A DNA stretch of 64,000 nucleotides from CAVVEQ01 sp963747315 (GTDB taxonomy: Bacteria; Chloroflexota; Anaerolineae; Anaerolineales; Anaerolineaceae). The notes beneath the pieces were generated by a model. The model was not told the DNA's origin and made no database searches. It was given only the letters and a program-made list of their open reading frames with translations. The stretch's first letter is position 1, and every line of letters starts with the position of its first letter. Made by a program: the position numbers and the translations under genes. The DNA is taken from positions 1-64,000 of the forward strand of contig CAVVEQ010000011.1 in the NCBI GenBank assembly GCA_963747315.1, read 5' to 3'. Positions 45,102 through 54,512 of the stretch are shown here, piece by piece.

Positions 45102-45535
45102 ATATCATGGGACATGATAAACAGGTCGCCTCTTCGAAACCAACCGAATGAATCCCAAAAACCCAGGCCAGTCTCGTTATCTGTGAAGACGAAGATGTGG
45201 CAGCGGGTGATCCCTTCGGCTGCCAGCGCGTTGATGCAGCGATCTACCAATGCCCGGCCGATCCCCTTTTGGCGGGTATCCGGAGCTACCGCCAGGTGCT
45301 GCAGGTACCCGCGTCGTCCATCGTGTCCACAAAGGACAGCCCCGACAAGACGGCCTTCAATCCGTGCGACATGGCTGAACCCCGGGTTACGCTCCAGGTA
45401 GCGCGCGACCGCCTCTGGCGAATCTGCACTGCTAAGCCCGATCCCTGGCATGCCGTCCCAAAGCTCGAAGACTTCCGGATAATCCGCTATGCTTAAAACA
45501 GCGTATTCCACTTCGTTTTCGATTATTTCGCCCAT
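45098..45535 (-). CDS. GNAT-family N-acetyltransferase
   Basis: The 145-residue protein has the acetyl-CoA motif A as LAVAPDTRQKGIGRALVDR (R-Q-K-G-I-G pyrophosphate loop) and the following motif B with FWDSFGWFRRGD near the C-terminus. The acceptor is not known. GNATs of this length usually acetylate small amines or protein N-termini. It diverges from nothing close and is followed, on the same strand, by the DUF362 gene upstream with 15 bases between. Confidence 0.9.
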   Translation of the reverse strand: MGEIIENEVEYAVLSIADYPEVFELWDGMPGIGLSSADSPEAVARYLERNPGFSHVARIEGRLVGAVLCGHDGRRGYLQHLAVAPDTRQKGIGRALVDRCINALAAEGITRCHIFVFTDNETGLGFWDSFGWFRRGDLFIMSHDI

Positions 45536-45550
45536 CTTCTCTCCCGGATT

Positions 45551-46669
45551 TTATACCCCCACCAGCCTGGCTAGAAGGTTGGGTTTAGGGGTAAGCGCAC
45601 CGTGCGGGCAAACCTCCACGCAGCACATGCACCCGATGCAAATTGAAAGGTTGAAGGTGGCAATGTCTTTCACAGTGATCACATCCGCAGGGCAGGAATC
45701 CTCGCAGGTCCCACAGGCGGTACACTTCGCCGGTTCTATCCGAGGTTGCAGCTTGATCCGGTCCTGCAGCGGATCGGTGAACCAGGATGGCATATCCAGG
45801 AACCAGCGCGCTTTGGGAAGGTCCAGTTTTCCAAGGCGCAGAATGGATGGGTTGCCCAGGATGGAAATGTGATCGGGGTGATGAAAACCAAGCCCTCGTG
45901 CCTCCGCCTGTGCGAGGTGAATCAATTCACCGGGATGGAAACCCATTGCATGCGCCATGACGCTATCCAGAGCTACGGCATCCGCGGAGGCTGCCAGCAA
46001 ATTATAGGCATGCGGCGTTCCGCTGGTGCCGGGACCGTTGCCTTCCATGCCCAGGATACCATCCATGATATTGAGCTGCGGTTTGACCAGCGCCAGGATA
46101 TCCACCAGGGCGCGGCTGAACTCGGTAACACCAGGGGCGCGGACGTGGATCTCGCGCTTGCGCCCGCCTGGCAACACCCCCAGCAGGTTCTTCACCGCGC
46201 CAGTGTAGCGGGTGAGGGTATGCGTTTTCATTTTCGGCAGGTTGATCACCAGGTCCGCATCCAGCACCGGACGGGAGATGTAATAATCGTAACCGCCGAT
46301 CTGACGAAGATAGGCTCCCTTGAACTTGATCAGCTTTGCGCCCGAAGCAGAGAGCGATTCACCAAGTCCTTCCGTTTCCCAAACGCTTTTTCCCTCGTTG
46401 ATCTCCGCAGCGGGTGAATCCCCGACCCATACAATTCCCCCCTCTGCGCGAACTGCCTCCGCTACAGCACGGATCACCACAGGGTGCGTGGTCACCGCCT
46501 TGCCGGGTTCTGCCGCGGTGAGCAGGTTGGGCTTGAGGAGCACCTTCATGCCGGGTTTGACGAATGCCTGCATTCCGCCCAAAGGCGCCAGGCAGGCTGC
46601 CAGCGCAGCCCGGATATTATCCAATTGATAATCTTTGCATGTCTGAATAGATACTGTCGATGAAGCCAT
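45551..46669 (-). CDS. DUF362 protein with C-terminal 2[4Fe-4S] ferredoxin domain
   Basis: The 372-residue protein has a DUF362 domain (about 35-260) with VLLKPNLL, VVWVGDSP-type and KTHTLTRYTGAVKNLLG signatures, followed by a ferredoxin domain with CTACGTCEDSCPADV and CIGCMCCVEVCPHGA. DUF362 proteins are predicted redox or metal-handling enzymes of anaerobes; some are encoded near corrinoid and radical enzymes. The gene lies directly downstream of two MttB homologues on the same strand. It could reduce their corrinoid partner, as RACo/RamA proteins do; that is inferred from context only. Confidence 0.85.
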   Translation of the reverse strand: MASSTVSIQTCKDYQLDNIRAALAACLAPLGGMQAFVKPGMKVLLKPNLLTAAEPGKAVTTHPVVIRAVAEAVRAEGGIVWVGDSPAAEINEGKSVWETEGLGESLSASGAKLIKFKGAYLRQIGGYDYYISRPVLDADLVINLPKMKTHTLTRYTGAVKNLLGVLPGGRKREIHVRAPGVTEFSRALVDILALVKPQLNIMDGILGMEGNGPGTSGTPHAYNLLAASADAVALDSVMAHAMGFHPGELIHLAQAEARGLGFHHPDHISILGNPSILRLGKLDLPKARWFLDMPSWFTDPLQDRIKLQPRIEPAKCTACGTCEDSCPADVITVKDIATFNLSICIGCMCCVEVCPHGALTPKPNLLARLVGV

Positions 46670-46723
46670 GATGTGTACCTCTAATTCGAAGTTGATTTGT
46701 TTTACCCGCCAATAACGCCTAGA

Positions 46724-48147
46724 TCAGCGGACCGGAATCGAACGTACGGTTTGCTCGAATTTTGCCAGCCTATCTGCGGGGATATCCGGTTTTTGATACT
46801 GCTCCACGAGGGAGTCTGCACGAGCCTTCGCTCGTTTAAACGCATCCGGCGCGCCTGCAAACTGCCAGGCTTGCAGCGATCCGCGGTCGATCACATCCGA
46901 AGGAAGGCTTTGTTCCTTCCGGAAAAGGTCACGCGTTTCCCTGAGCTTAAGGAAGTCCCCCTCCAGGCCGGTTTGAGCAAACGAATCGAGTGCGAGAGCG
47001 CCATCCGAGATGGCGATACCAACCAGCAGGCGCTGGGCAGAGGCGATGGCTTCCGCATCCAGCACAAGCTTTTCCACACTCTGGCAGTTTAGCGAATCGA
47101 GCATCCCGGCGCCGGAGATCATATTGATCCCAGCCAGCGCACCGATCAGGAAACCCGCCGCAGCCTCCGCTCCGGATTGCGCGTCCGCCAACTTGGAATC
47201 GCTCCCGCCCAGGTAACCGTGGGTGGGAAGCCCCAGGTGTTTGCCAACAGCCGCGTAACCGGCATCCAGCATGGCGGTTTCGACTGCGCCCATGGGTGCC
47301 GAACCGGTGCGCATGTCGAAGATGGCTGGGGCACCTCCCCACACCAGGGGTGCTCCGGGCGCAGCCAACTGGTGGATGACGATCCCGGCCAGGCTCTCGG
47401 CGGCGTGCTGTACAAGTGAACCCGCGAGTGTCACCGGCGCGGTGGCGCCTGCCAACGGCATGGAGACCAGTTGTAGAGGGATCCATGCGCGACCCAACTC
47501 GATCAGGCAGCGGCAGGCGAATTCTGACCAGTGCATCGGGGGGAGGGGCAAACATCGAAGACAGCGCGGGGCATCTCCCGCAGTTTTTCGCTGCTGCCAG
47601 AATCGGCGGCCAGCATCGCGATCATTGCCCGGATATTCTTCGAGGAGAATGCCCCGGTGACGATTGGTTTTTGAGAATGAGCGAGAACCACCTGCAGGCG
47701 ATGGATATCCCCGATATGGGAGGGAGCATCGTGGCAGACCACTGCGGTGGACTGCGCCGCGAACTGCGGCAGCATTTCTGTGACCTGCACCAGGCGGACC
47801 AGGTCGGCGGTGACCGCCGGGCGGTGCTCTAATGTGTACGGGTCAAGAATATTCACCGCGCAGGAGCCGGGGTCGAATTGCACCTCATCCCCGGCAGAAT
47901 AGTGTACGGCAGGCTCGCCGCTGCGGTTGTGAAGGTAAAAATCCTTCCCGACTGTGGAAAGCGCGCGGTCGATCATCCCTTCGGGGATTAGCGCGAGCAT
48001 GTTCTCCACTTTCGCGCCACCTTTTTCAAGGAGGTTGCCGGCTTCTGCATCTGAAACGCGGATACCAGTTTCCGCAAGAAGTTGATAAGCTTCAGCGAGA
48101 ATCCGAATTATCGCCCGTGATGAAACGATATTGAACTCAGGTTTCAT
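46724..48147 (-). CDS. MttB-family (trimethylamine methyltransferase-like) protein 2, one frameshift
   Basis: The N-terminal part starts at ATG 48147 with a 4-base overlap to the other MttB gene and reads to DVCPSP, where a C-run (plus-strand G-run near 47540) has lost a base. Correction gives CPSPPMHWSEFACR and continues to the stop at 46724, about 474 residues, the usual MttB length. Typical blocks are IVTGAFSSKNIRAM, PLVWGGAPAIFDMRTG and AGINMISGAGMLDSL. No in-frame TAG is present, so it belongs to the non-pyrrolysine MttB/MtgB group, whose known members demethylate quaternary amines such as glycine betaine. Methyl goes to a corrinoid protein, plausibly the one at 54513-55166. Confidence 0.9.
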
Positions 48148-49595
48148 TTCTTTTCGTATGCAGCGATGATTTGATTCAACTCCAACGCCAGCTTAGGGTC
48201 GAGCGGGTCAGCCTGATGGGTTTTCAGGATATCCCGAGCTTTTTCTCCAGCCCACTCACGGGCTCCATCCTTCTTCACCACCCATTCCTCATATGTTCGC
48301 CTATCCAGGAGTTCCGGCAGCCACAATTCGCGCATATGCGCGCGGGTGTGCTTGCGCGGCAGGAAGGTGCCTCCCGGTCCCACTGCCCGGATCTCGTCGA
48401 GGGCGAGATCTTCCGCGGAAATTCGGATTCCTTGAAGCATATTCCGTACCATGCTATATATCTCGCAGTCCATCACCAGCTGCTCGTAACTGAGAATGCG
48501 CGATCCGTGCAGCAGACCCGCACCCAGGAGCATATCCGCTCCGCTGGCGCAGGCCATGAAAGCGGAGAAGCTGTTTTCCACCCCGGCCTGCCAGTCGGGC
48601 TGCTTTGCTCCAGTAGCAAAAGCGCCCATCGAAAGTGGCACCCGGTAAAAATCAGCCATTTGATTGGTGGCTGCCCCGAAGAGGAAATCCTCCGGACCGC
48701 CGCCGGTATATGCGCCAGTGCGCAGGTCCATGGCGGTCTGCGCGGCGGCATAGAAGACCGGGGCACCCGGGGAGGACATCTGCATGAGCGCCAGTGCGGC
48801 GATCACTTCTGCGTTACCCACCACCAGGTTGCCGGCTGGGGTGGCGGGACCTGTGGAGGCGCAGGAGGCCATGGTCATATATCCCACCGGCAGACCTGTC
48901 CGTGCGGCGATCAATCCGGCTTCAAGGCTGCCGGGATCGTGCGCCAGCGGGCTAATGGTGCACTGCATGATGGAAAGCAGCGGCCGGCGGCGCAGCTCCT
49001 CCCGTCCACCGGCAATGGCGGCGGCCATTTCCACTGCTGCCTGCATCTCTCCAGGGTGCAGCAGGCTTTCCGTCTGCAAGTGTTTGGTGGTTTCCTTCCA
49101 GGCGGCTTCCAGCTCGTGCAAGCCCCGGCTCCGGGGAGGGCAATCCTGGGCGGAGACCATCGCCCACCAGAACCCGATCTCCTCCAGCGCGTCGGCTACC
49201 CGCGCGCAATCTGCGACATCCTTTTTGGAGGAAGTGTGCAGCTCGCTAGTGAAGGCATCCTGAACCTGCACCCCGCAGCCATCGGTGCCGAGGAAAACAT
49301 GATTGCCATCCATGGGCAGATCACGTTCCGGGTCACGGGCGGCCAGGGTGTAAGTAGGCGGGGCGCTCTTGAGGGCGTCCTCCACCACCGCAGCCGGGAT
49401 GCGGGCAATGCAGGTTTCGCGGTCAATCTCCGCACCGTTGGCAGCCAGGATATCCAGCGCCTCCGGCAAGGGGAATTTAACCCCCACGGTTTCGATGATC
49501 TCAAGCGTAGCGGTGTGGATCTGCTCGATATCCGCGCGGGAAAGCACATCCACCCGGAAGGCAAGATTCTCAATATAGGAAAGGGGCTGGGACAT
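48144..49595 (-). CDS. MttB-family (trimethylamine methyltransferase-like) protein 1, intact
   Basis: The 483-residue TIM-barrel protein starts at ATG 49595, which has AGGAGG 3 bases upstream. MttB blocks are VGVKFPLPEALDILAANGAE, NHVFLGTDGCGVQVQD, CTISPLAHDP, APVFYAAAQTAMDLRTGAYTG and ASGADMLLGAGLLHGSR. There is no TAG codon in frame, so it is a non-pyrrolysine member. It is related to, but clearly different from, the second MttB gene it overlaps, which suggests two substrates or a heteromeric complex. Members act on methylated amines and pass methyl to a cobalamin protein. The substrate is unknown. Confidence 0.92.
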   Translation of the reverse strand: MSQPLSYIENLAFRVDVLSRADIEQIHTATLEIIETVGVKFPLPEALDILAANGAEIDRETCIARIPAAVVEDALKSAPPTYTLAARDPERDLPMDGNHVFLGTDGCGVQVQDAFTSELHTSSKKDVADCARVADALEEIGFWWAMVSAQDCPPRSRGLHELEAAWKETTKHLQTESLLHPGEMQAAVEMAAAIAGGREELRRRPLLSIMQCTISPLAHDPGSLEAGLIAARTGLPVGYMTMASCASTGPATPAGNLVVGNAEVIAALALMQMSSPGAPVFYAAAQTAMDLRTGAYTGGGPEDFLFGAATNQMADFYRVPLSMGAFATGAKQPDWQAGVENSFSAFMACASGADMLLGAGLLHGSRILSYEQLVMDCEIYSMVRNMLQGIRISAEDLALDEIRAVGPGGTFLPRKHTRAHMRELWLPELLDRRTYEEWVVKKDGAREWAGEKARDILKTHQADPLDPKLALELNQIIAAYEKK

Positions 49596-49749
49596 GAACC
49601 TCCTGAAATAAAAAAAGCGAAGTAAATGTATTTGTGAAAAATATCCGGAAAGAAATTATAGTGTAAAAAAAACAAGCAGGCGGGCTGACCGCTTGTCTTT
49701 CTGTAGAAATTTCGTATGATGAAGGCGGAAAAGCAACTCATTCACCGGT

Positions 49750-52422
49750 ATGAACATTCCTGAATCTGAGCGAGTTGAACCGGAGATGATCCCCGGGGAG
49801 CGAAAACCTCCCAGCACCGGGTTGCGAGCAGCCCGGTATATTGCCATTAAATTCATCACTTTATTCTTGATGGTTGTGGTCGCCATGTACCTTTCAATCA
49901 TCCTGGTGAATTACGGGGGAGGGATCGACGATATTTTCCGCGATCAGATCACCATGTCGGTCACCGGTGAGAATCTCAATCGCCTGGCGCTACATCAACC
50001 GGCGATGACCCCGGAGGAGGCGCAACAATTCAAGTGGCAAATGGAGGAAGCCTTTGGATTACACCAGCCATTCCTGGGCCGGGCAGCCACCTACCTTTAC
50101 AAGGCACTCATTTTCGACTGGGGTTCAAAAAGTTATTTTCGCACCAGCTATGGCAGGCATTATGGTTCGGTGGTGGAGATAATCCTTGGGCGCGTTCCCT
50201 TCACGCTGATTCTGGCGGGGACCGCAAACCTGTTCCTCTTCATCATTAGCATCACGATCGCGCTATTCATTGCCCGGCGGGGAAAGGAGCGCCTGGGAAA
50301 AATGTTTGGCTTTCTATCCCCGCTTTCCTCCATCCCCAATTGGATGTACGGGCTGGTGTTGATCCTGATCTTTGCCGCTACATTGAACATTTTGCCTTAC
50401 GGGGGAATCTTCGATGGCTACCCCTCAAGCAATACCGTGGAATATGTCCTGGATTTTGGCAAACACATGATCCTGCCCTTTGCAGCCATCTTCCTGGGAA
50501 TGTTCTTCCACAGCGTACATTCCTGGAAGACATATTTTCAGATCAATTCAGAGGAGGATTATGTCGACCTGGCCAAAGCCAAGGGGGTGCCTTCCCGGGT
50601 GCTGGACCGTCAATATATCATCCGCCCGGCGCTTCCCTTTGTGCTCACCAGCTTCGTCCTGATGCTGGTCACCTTTTGGCAGGGGGTGGCAATCCTGGAA
50701 ATGGTTTTTCACTGGCCGGGGATCGGGGAATTGTTTGTTTTCTCCCTGCAGGCAAATGACAGGCAGATATCGACTGGATTGCTGGTCCTGTTTGCCTATA
50801 TCCTCGCGATAACCATTTTCCTCATGGATATCGTGATCGTTTTGATCGATCCAAGGGTCCGGGTGGACACCAGTGATGCAAACCACTCTCCTTCGGCTGC
50901 GTTTTCGAGAGAAACCTTGCCCTGGAAAACCTGGTTCAGACGAAAAACCCCTCGAGCAAAACCCGCTAAGAATTTCCAAGCCGATGCGGATAAGGGTGAA
51001 CCACCAAAAGCGAAGGACACCACCCCATTCCGGGATTGGTGGGAATATTCCCGTCCAGCCAGAAAGCGATTCATGAAATCTCCGCCGGGAGTGGCCGGCC
51101 TGGCGATTATTTCCATTCTCATTTTGATATCTGCCTTAACCGTTATCCTGATTCCTTCGAAGGAAGCCACACTTGAGTGGAGATCTGAATCATCCACCGC
51201 AATCAACCGGCCGAAGAGTGCGGAACCCGCCTGGACGAACTTCTTCCGTGAAAAGGACCTGCCGGAAACTCTTTACCTGGATAGCAAGGTAGACTCTTCC
51301 ATAAAGACCGTAAAAGAAGCCAAAAACGGGTTTGGAGAAACGATCATCGAATTCAGCTTCGATTTCCCCTACGAATACCCTCCCCAGGATATGACGGTAG
51401 TGTACGATACCCAAACTATCCAGAAGGATTATTTTGTTACCCTCACCTGGATCACGCCAGATCTTCGGGAGACGGAAATTATGCGCTCCAGGGTGAATTC
51501 CTTGCAGAAGTTTATTGTATCTAGAGATTATTCAGGGGTGGAAGGAGCGACCAGCGCGATGCAATTGCCGCCTTCAAAATCAGGTCAAGGCGGCCAGATA
51601 CAAGCGATTGAAACTCTGTTCAACGACCCTGCAGAGGAGAGATCAGGAGCCCAGCCAGGGAAGTACACCCTGCGGGTAAATGCCTATTCCTTTGAGCCGG
51701 GGTCAAACCTGGATGCGAAAATGATCCTGTATGGAAAGGTGTTCGGGCTGGCCGGAACCGATAACCAGCGGCGCGACCTGAAGGTTGCCCTGCTGTGGGG
51801 GCTGCCGATCGCCCTGCTAATCGGCATTGTTGGCGCGCTGGCCACCACGCTCCTTTCGGTCACCATTGCGGCGGTGGCAGCCTGGTTCGGCGGTTGGGTG
51901 GATGGGTTGGTTCAGCGGATCTCCGAGATCAGCATGATCATACCGGCATTCGCCCTTGCGCTGACCGTTTTCTACATGGTATCCGATAGCATCTGGGTAG
52001 CCTTAAGTGCAATCATCCTTCTCATGATTTTTGGCAATGCGGTCAAAACCTATCGCGCTGCCTTCGTGCAGGTATTGCACTCCGGTTATTTCGAGGCAGC
52101 CAGATCCTATGGTGCCAGCGACTGGCGGATCATCTGGCATTACATGGTACCCGTGATCATTCCCATCCTGATCCCCCAGATAACGATCATGGTGCCTTTC
52201 TTTGTGTTTTATGAAACCTCCCTGGCATTCGTGGGGGTGATGGATCCGGTCCTGCCAACCTGGGGAAAAATGGTGTACGACGCGCTGGATGCTGGCGCTT
52301 ATTCGGGGTACACCTACTGGGTGATCCAGCCCATTGTGCTGATGCTGATCACGGGGATCGCCTTCGCTATGCTGGGAACCGCGCTAAATTCCGCGCTAAA
52401 CCCCAAAGCGGATATTGAATAA
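49750..52422 (+). CDS. DppB-DppC fusion: single-chain peptide/nickel-type ABC permease
   Basis: The 890-residue protein joins two permeases. Residues 30-365 are DppB-like, with a first helix, a long external segment, and EAA-type block DLAKAKGVPSRVLDRQYIIRP before the last helices. A charged linker (about 370-440) follows. Residues 445-890 are DppC-like, with the first helix at about 450-470, a 200-residue insertion on the outside (about 472-655), then five helices and the EAA block EAARSYGASDWRIIWHYMVP. Normally these are two genes. No ATPase or binding protein is adjacent, so it must use partners encoded elsewhere. Substrate is unknown. Confidence 0.9.
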   Translation: MNIPESERVEPEMIPGERKPPSTGLRAARYIAIKFITLFLMVVVAMYLSIILVNYGGGIDDIFRDQITMSVTGENLNRLALHQPAMTPEEAQQFKWQMEEAFGLHQPFLGRAATYLYKALIFDWGSKSYFRTSYGRHYGSVVEIILGRVPFTLILAGTANLFLFIISITIALFIARRGKERLGKMFGFLSPLSSIPNWMYGLVLILIFAATLNILPYGGIFDGYPSSNTVEYVLDFGKHMILPFAAIFLGMFFHSVHSWKTYFQINSEEDYVDLAKAKGVPSRVLDRQYIIRPALPFVLTSFVLMLVTFWQGVAILEMVFHWPGIGELFVFSLQANDRQISTGLLVLFAYILAITIFLMDIVIVLIDPRVRVDTSDANHSPSAAFSRETLPWKTWFRRKTPRAKPAKNFQADADKGEPPKAKDTTPFRDWWEYSRPARKRFMKSPPGVAGLAIISILILISALTVILIPSKEATLEWRSESSTAINRPKSAEPAWTNFFREKDLPETLYLDSKVDSSIKTVKEAKNGFGETIIEFSFDFPYEYPPQDMTVVYDTQTIQKDYFVTLTWITPDLRETEIMRSRVNSLQKFIVSRDYSGVEGATSAMQLPPSKSGQGGQIQAIETLFNDPAEERSGAQPGKYTLRVNAYSFEPGSNLDAKMILYGKVFGLAGTDNQRRDLKVALLWGLPIALLIGIVGALATTLLSVTIAAVAAWFGGWVDGLVQRISEISMIIPAFALALTVFYMVSDSIWVALSAIILLMIFGNAVKTYRAAFVQVLHSGYFEAARSYGASDWRIIWHYMVPVIIPILIPQITIMVPFFVFYETSLAFVGVMDPVLPTWGKMVYDALDAGAYSGYTYWVIQPIVLMLITGIAFAMLGTALNSALNPKADIE

Positions 52423-52437
52423 CCAGGATCGTTGAAA

Positions 52438-54510
52438 TCACGGAATAGCTTTAAAGGAGCACCCCAGGCTGCCGGCGATCTTCTCCAGCGCTGCGGTTTT
52501 CTCCGCAGATGCGGTTACATCCCGGGCAATGCGCTGCCAGAGCAGGCACAGGGGCTGCTCGTTTTTCGCAAGCGGATCCAGCCCTTCAGTGCTGAGAGCG
52601 AGCGCGTTCTGCCAATTGCCAGCGTGGGAAAAGGCTTCGATCAACGGCAGCCGTTCGCTGACCTGGTTCGAGACCAGTCCCTTCTCCAGCGCCTCGCCTG
52701 AAAGCCAGGCAGCTTCTTGCCAAGCGCCCTTCTGCCGGGCTAGGTCGATCCTCTGGAAGTACGAGCACCAGCCGCCGTCATCCTGGAAGTTGAATATGCC
52801 ACCCGGGAGGGTGGGGGAGCCTTCCGTCAGGATCAGGCTTGTATCCGAGATGGCGGCAGTCTGCTGCTGAAGCGCATCCAGGTTGGGATTGGAGCTGTCG
52901 ATCTCCGGGTCAAGCACGCGCAGGCAGCGGTTGACCTGGTAATAGAAGCCCAAGGCGCGATCGGTGCTGCCGGGGAACACGGCGGCGAGAAAATCATGGC
53001 GGAACTGCGTGCCGGGATTCAGGCTTGGCAGCTCCTTCCCCAGGCGCAGGGTGGGATACTCGTAGGCGTATTGGATATCTCCGCCGCGGTATGCGGGGTC
53101 GTAGATCCAGTTCAGAGGGGCGTTGAGCGAGTTGTCGCTTTCATATTTGAGGAAAAGCTCATTTGAAAGCAGCATGGTACCGGGGGCAAGGTCGGGAATG
53201 CGGGCCCTTAGCTGCTGGAAGAAACGCTGTTGGTCGTTCCAATCCTGGCGGTAGCTGAGCTGATTCTGGTACTGCCGCCCGACGCTGAAAGCCACGATCA
53301 CGGCCATAAGCAGCGAAGCCAGCCAGGTCACCTTTTTCAACCAGGCCGCCAGGAGCGCGATCAGCCCGGCAAGCAGCAGGGAGGAGCCAAGCATGAAGGG
53401 GATCAGGAAGCGATCGTAGGGGTAATCGAAGACCACCGGCACCTGGATCAGCCAGAAGGGCCAGCCAGCCAGCAGCAGGGCAGCCAAACCCAGCCCGGTG
53501 AGCTGCAGCGCGTCGCGTTTGGTGGATCCGCCCAGATCCGGGTTCTCTCTCCGGCGGGAAAGATGCAGGAAAACAAATACCACACCCGCGGTGGCAGCCA
53601 CCAGCGCGCCGAGATAGAGCATGATCCGCTCCCAGCCGGGAGTCTGCGCCGGGAGAGTGGCGACCTGCGCCCAGCTTCTACTGGTGGCAGTCCACAGGTC
53701 CGCGGCGATCGATGAGATCAATCCCCTAAGCGCGGCTAAGGGCGCGGATTTGAATGCGGCGAGAAGGGAGTATTCGTAGTTGGTGTTCTGGTATTCAAAG
53801 AAAAGCATGCGCCAGAGCACCACCAGCACGAACAGGATCCAGTAGGGAGCTGTGGCCAGGGCGGTGTGTTTTACCAGTTCCCTGCGGCCGGGATACCGGT
53901 CCTGCAGCGCCAGGGCATGCAGCCCCGCCCGCAGCAGCTCGAGCACAAAGAAGTATTCCATCGCCAGCAGGTTCACCAGGCTGAGCAGCAGTGCGGGGAT
54001 GGTCAGGAGCCAGTACCGGCTGCTCTCCTGCTGGGCGCGCACCGATAGCACCCAGGAGAAAAGCAGGCAGGAGAAGACCAGGAAGAAGTGCCCGAAGTTG
54101 ATGGCGGTGAACTGCATGTAAAAGCCGGGAAAGACCAGGAAAAAGAGCGCTGCCCAGGCGGCAAAGCGCCTGTTCCGCGGGAAGAGGGAGGTGAGCAGCA
54201 TCCAGAGGGCGACCGTGCTCAACCAGCGCCAGAAGATTCCGAAGAGCTGCCACTGCCAGGCGGCGGTACCCAGGAGGGAAGTGGTGAAGGTCACGATCTG
54301 CCCGTAAAAGGGACGGTTGGTGGCAAAATAGCGCGCCAGCCCCTCCGGCCCCGCGGATTTGGCGATCCAAAGGAACCACCAATCGTCCCAATAAAAACCC
54401 ATCCTTCTGATATTGAGCCCGTAGGCAAGGAAGGCGACGAGAAGCAGCAGGCTCGGGATGGCCAGCCACCCCGCGATGGTTTTAAACCGGTTCCCGTTCC
54501 GAACGGACAC
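52438..54510 (-). CDS. GT-C type membrane glycosyltransferase-like protein
   Basis: GTG 54510, just after the corrinoid gene stop, gives a 690-residue protein with about 11-13 transmembrane helices in its first 440 residues. The first external loop has FYWDDWWFLW, the Asp pair typical of polyprenyl-phosphate-dependent GT-C enzymes, and NRPFYGQI. A C-terminal soluble region of about 240 residues follows (starting QQRFFQQLRARIPDL), ending in a TPR-like helical part. It may transfer a sugar from a lipid carrier on the outside. Donor and acceptor are unknown. Confidence 0.75.
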   Translation of the reverse strand: MSVRNGNRFKTIAGWLAIPSLLLLVAFLAYGLNIRRMGFYWDDWWFLWIAKSAGPEGLARYFATNRPFYGQIVTFTTSLLGTAAWQWQLFGIFWRWLSTVALWMLLTSLFPRNRRFAAWAALFFLVFPGFYMQFTAINFGHFFLVFSCLLFSWVLSVRAQQESSRYWLLTIPALLLSLVNLLAMEYFFVLELLRAGLHALALQDRYPGRRELVKHTALATAPYWILFVLVVLWRMLFFEYQNTNYEYSLLAAFKSAPLAALRGLISSIAADLWTATSRSWAQVATLPAQTPGWERIMLYLGALVAATAGVVFVFLHLSRRRENPDLGGSTKRDALQLTGLGLAALLLAGWPFWLIQVPVVFDYPYDRFLIPFMLGSSLLLAGLIALLAAWLKKVTWLASLLMAVIVAFSVGRQYQNQLSYRQDWNDQQRFFQQLRARIPDLAPGTMLLSNELFLKYESDNSLNAPLNWIYDPAYRGGDIQYAYEYPTLRLGKELPSLNPGTQFRHDFLAAVFPGSTDRALGFYYQVNRCLRVLDPEIDSSNPNLDALQQQTAAISDTSLILTEGSPTLPGGIFNFQDDGGWCSYFQRIDLARQKGAWQEAAWLSGEALEKGLVSNQVSERLPLIEAFSHAGNWQNALALSTEGLDPLAKNEQPLCLLWQRIARDVTASAEKTAALEKIAGSLGCSFKAIP

Positions 54511-54512
54511 CC

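Noticed and set aside
46724..49595. Pyrrolysine-dependent trimethylamine methyltransferase
   Set aside because: No in-frame TAG is present in either MttB gene; the one frame change is in a C-run.
48171..49625. Long plus-strand open frame of 484 codons opposite the intact MttB gene
   Set aside because: The opposite strand encodes a clear MttB with AGGAGG start; this frame has no motif and is a GC-driven shadow.
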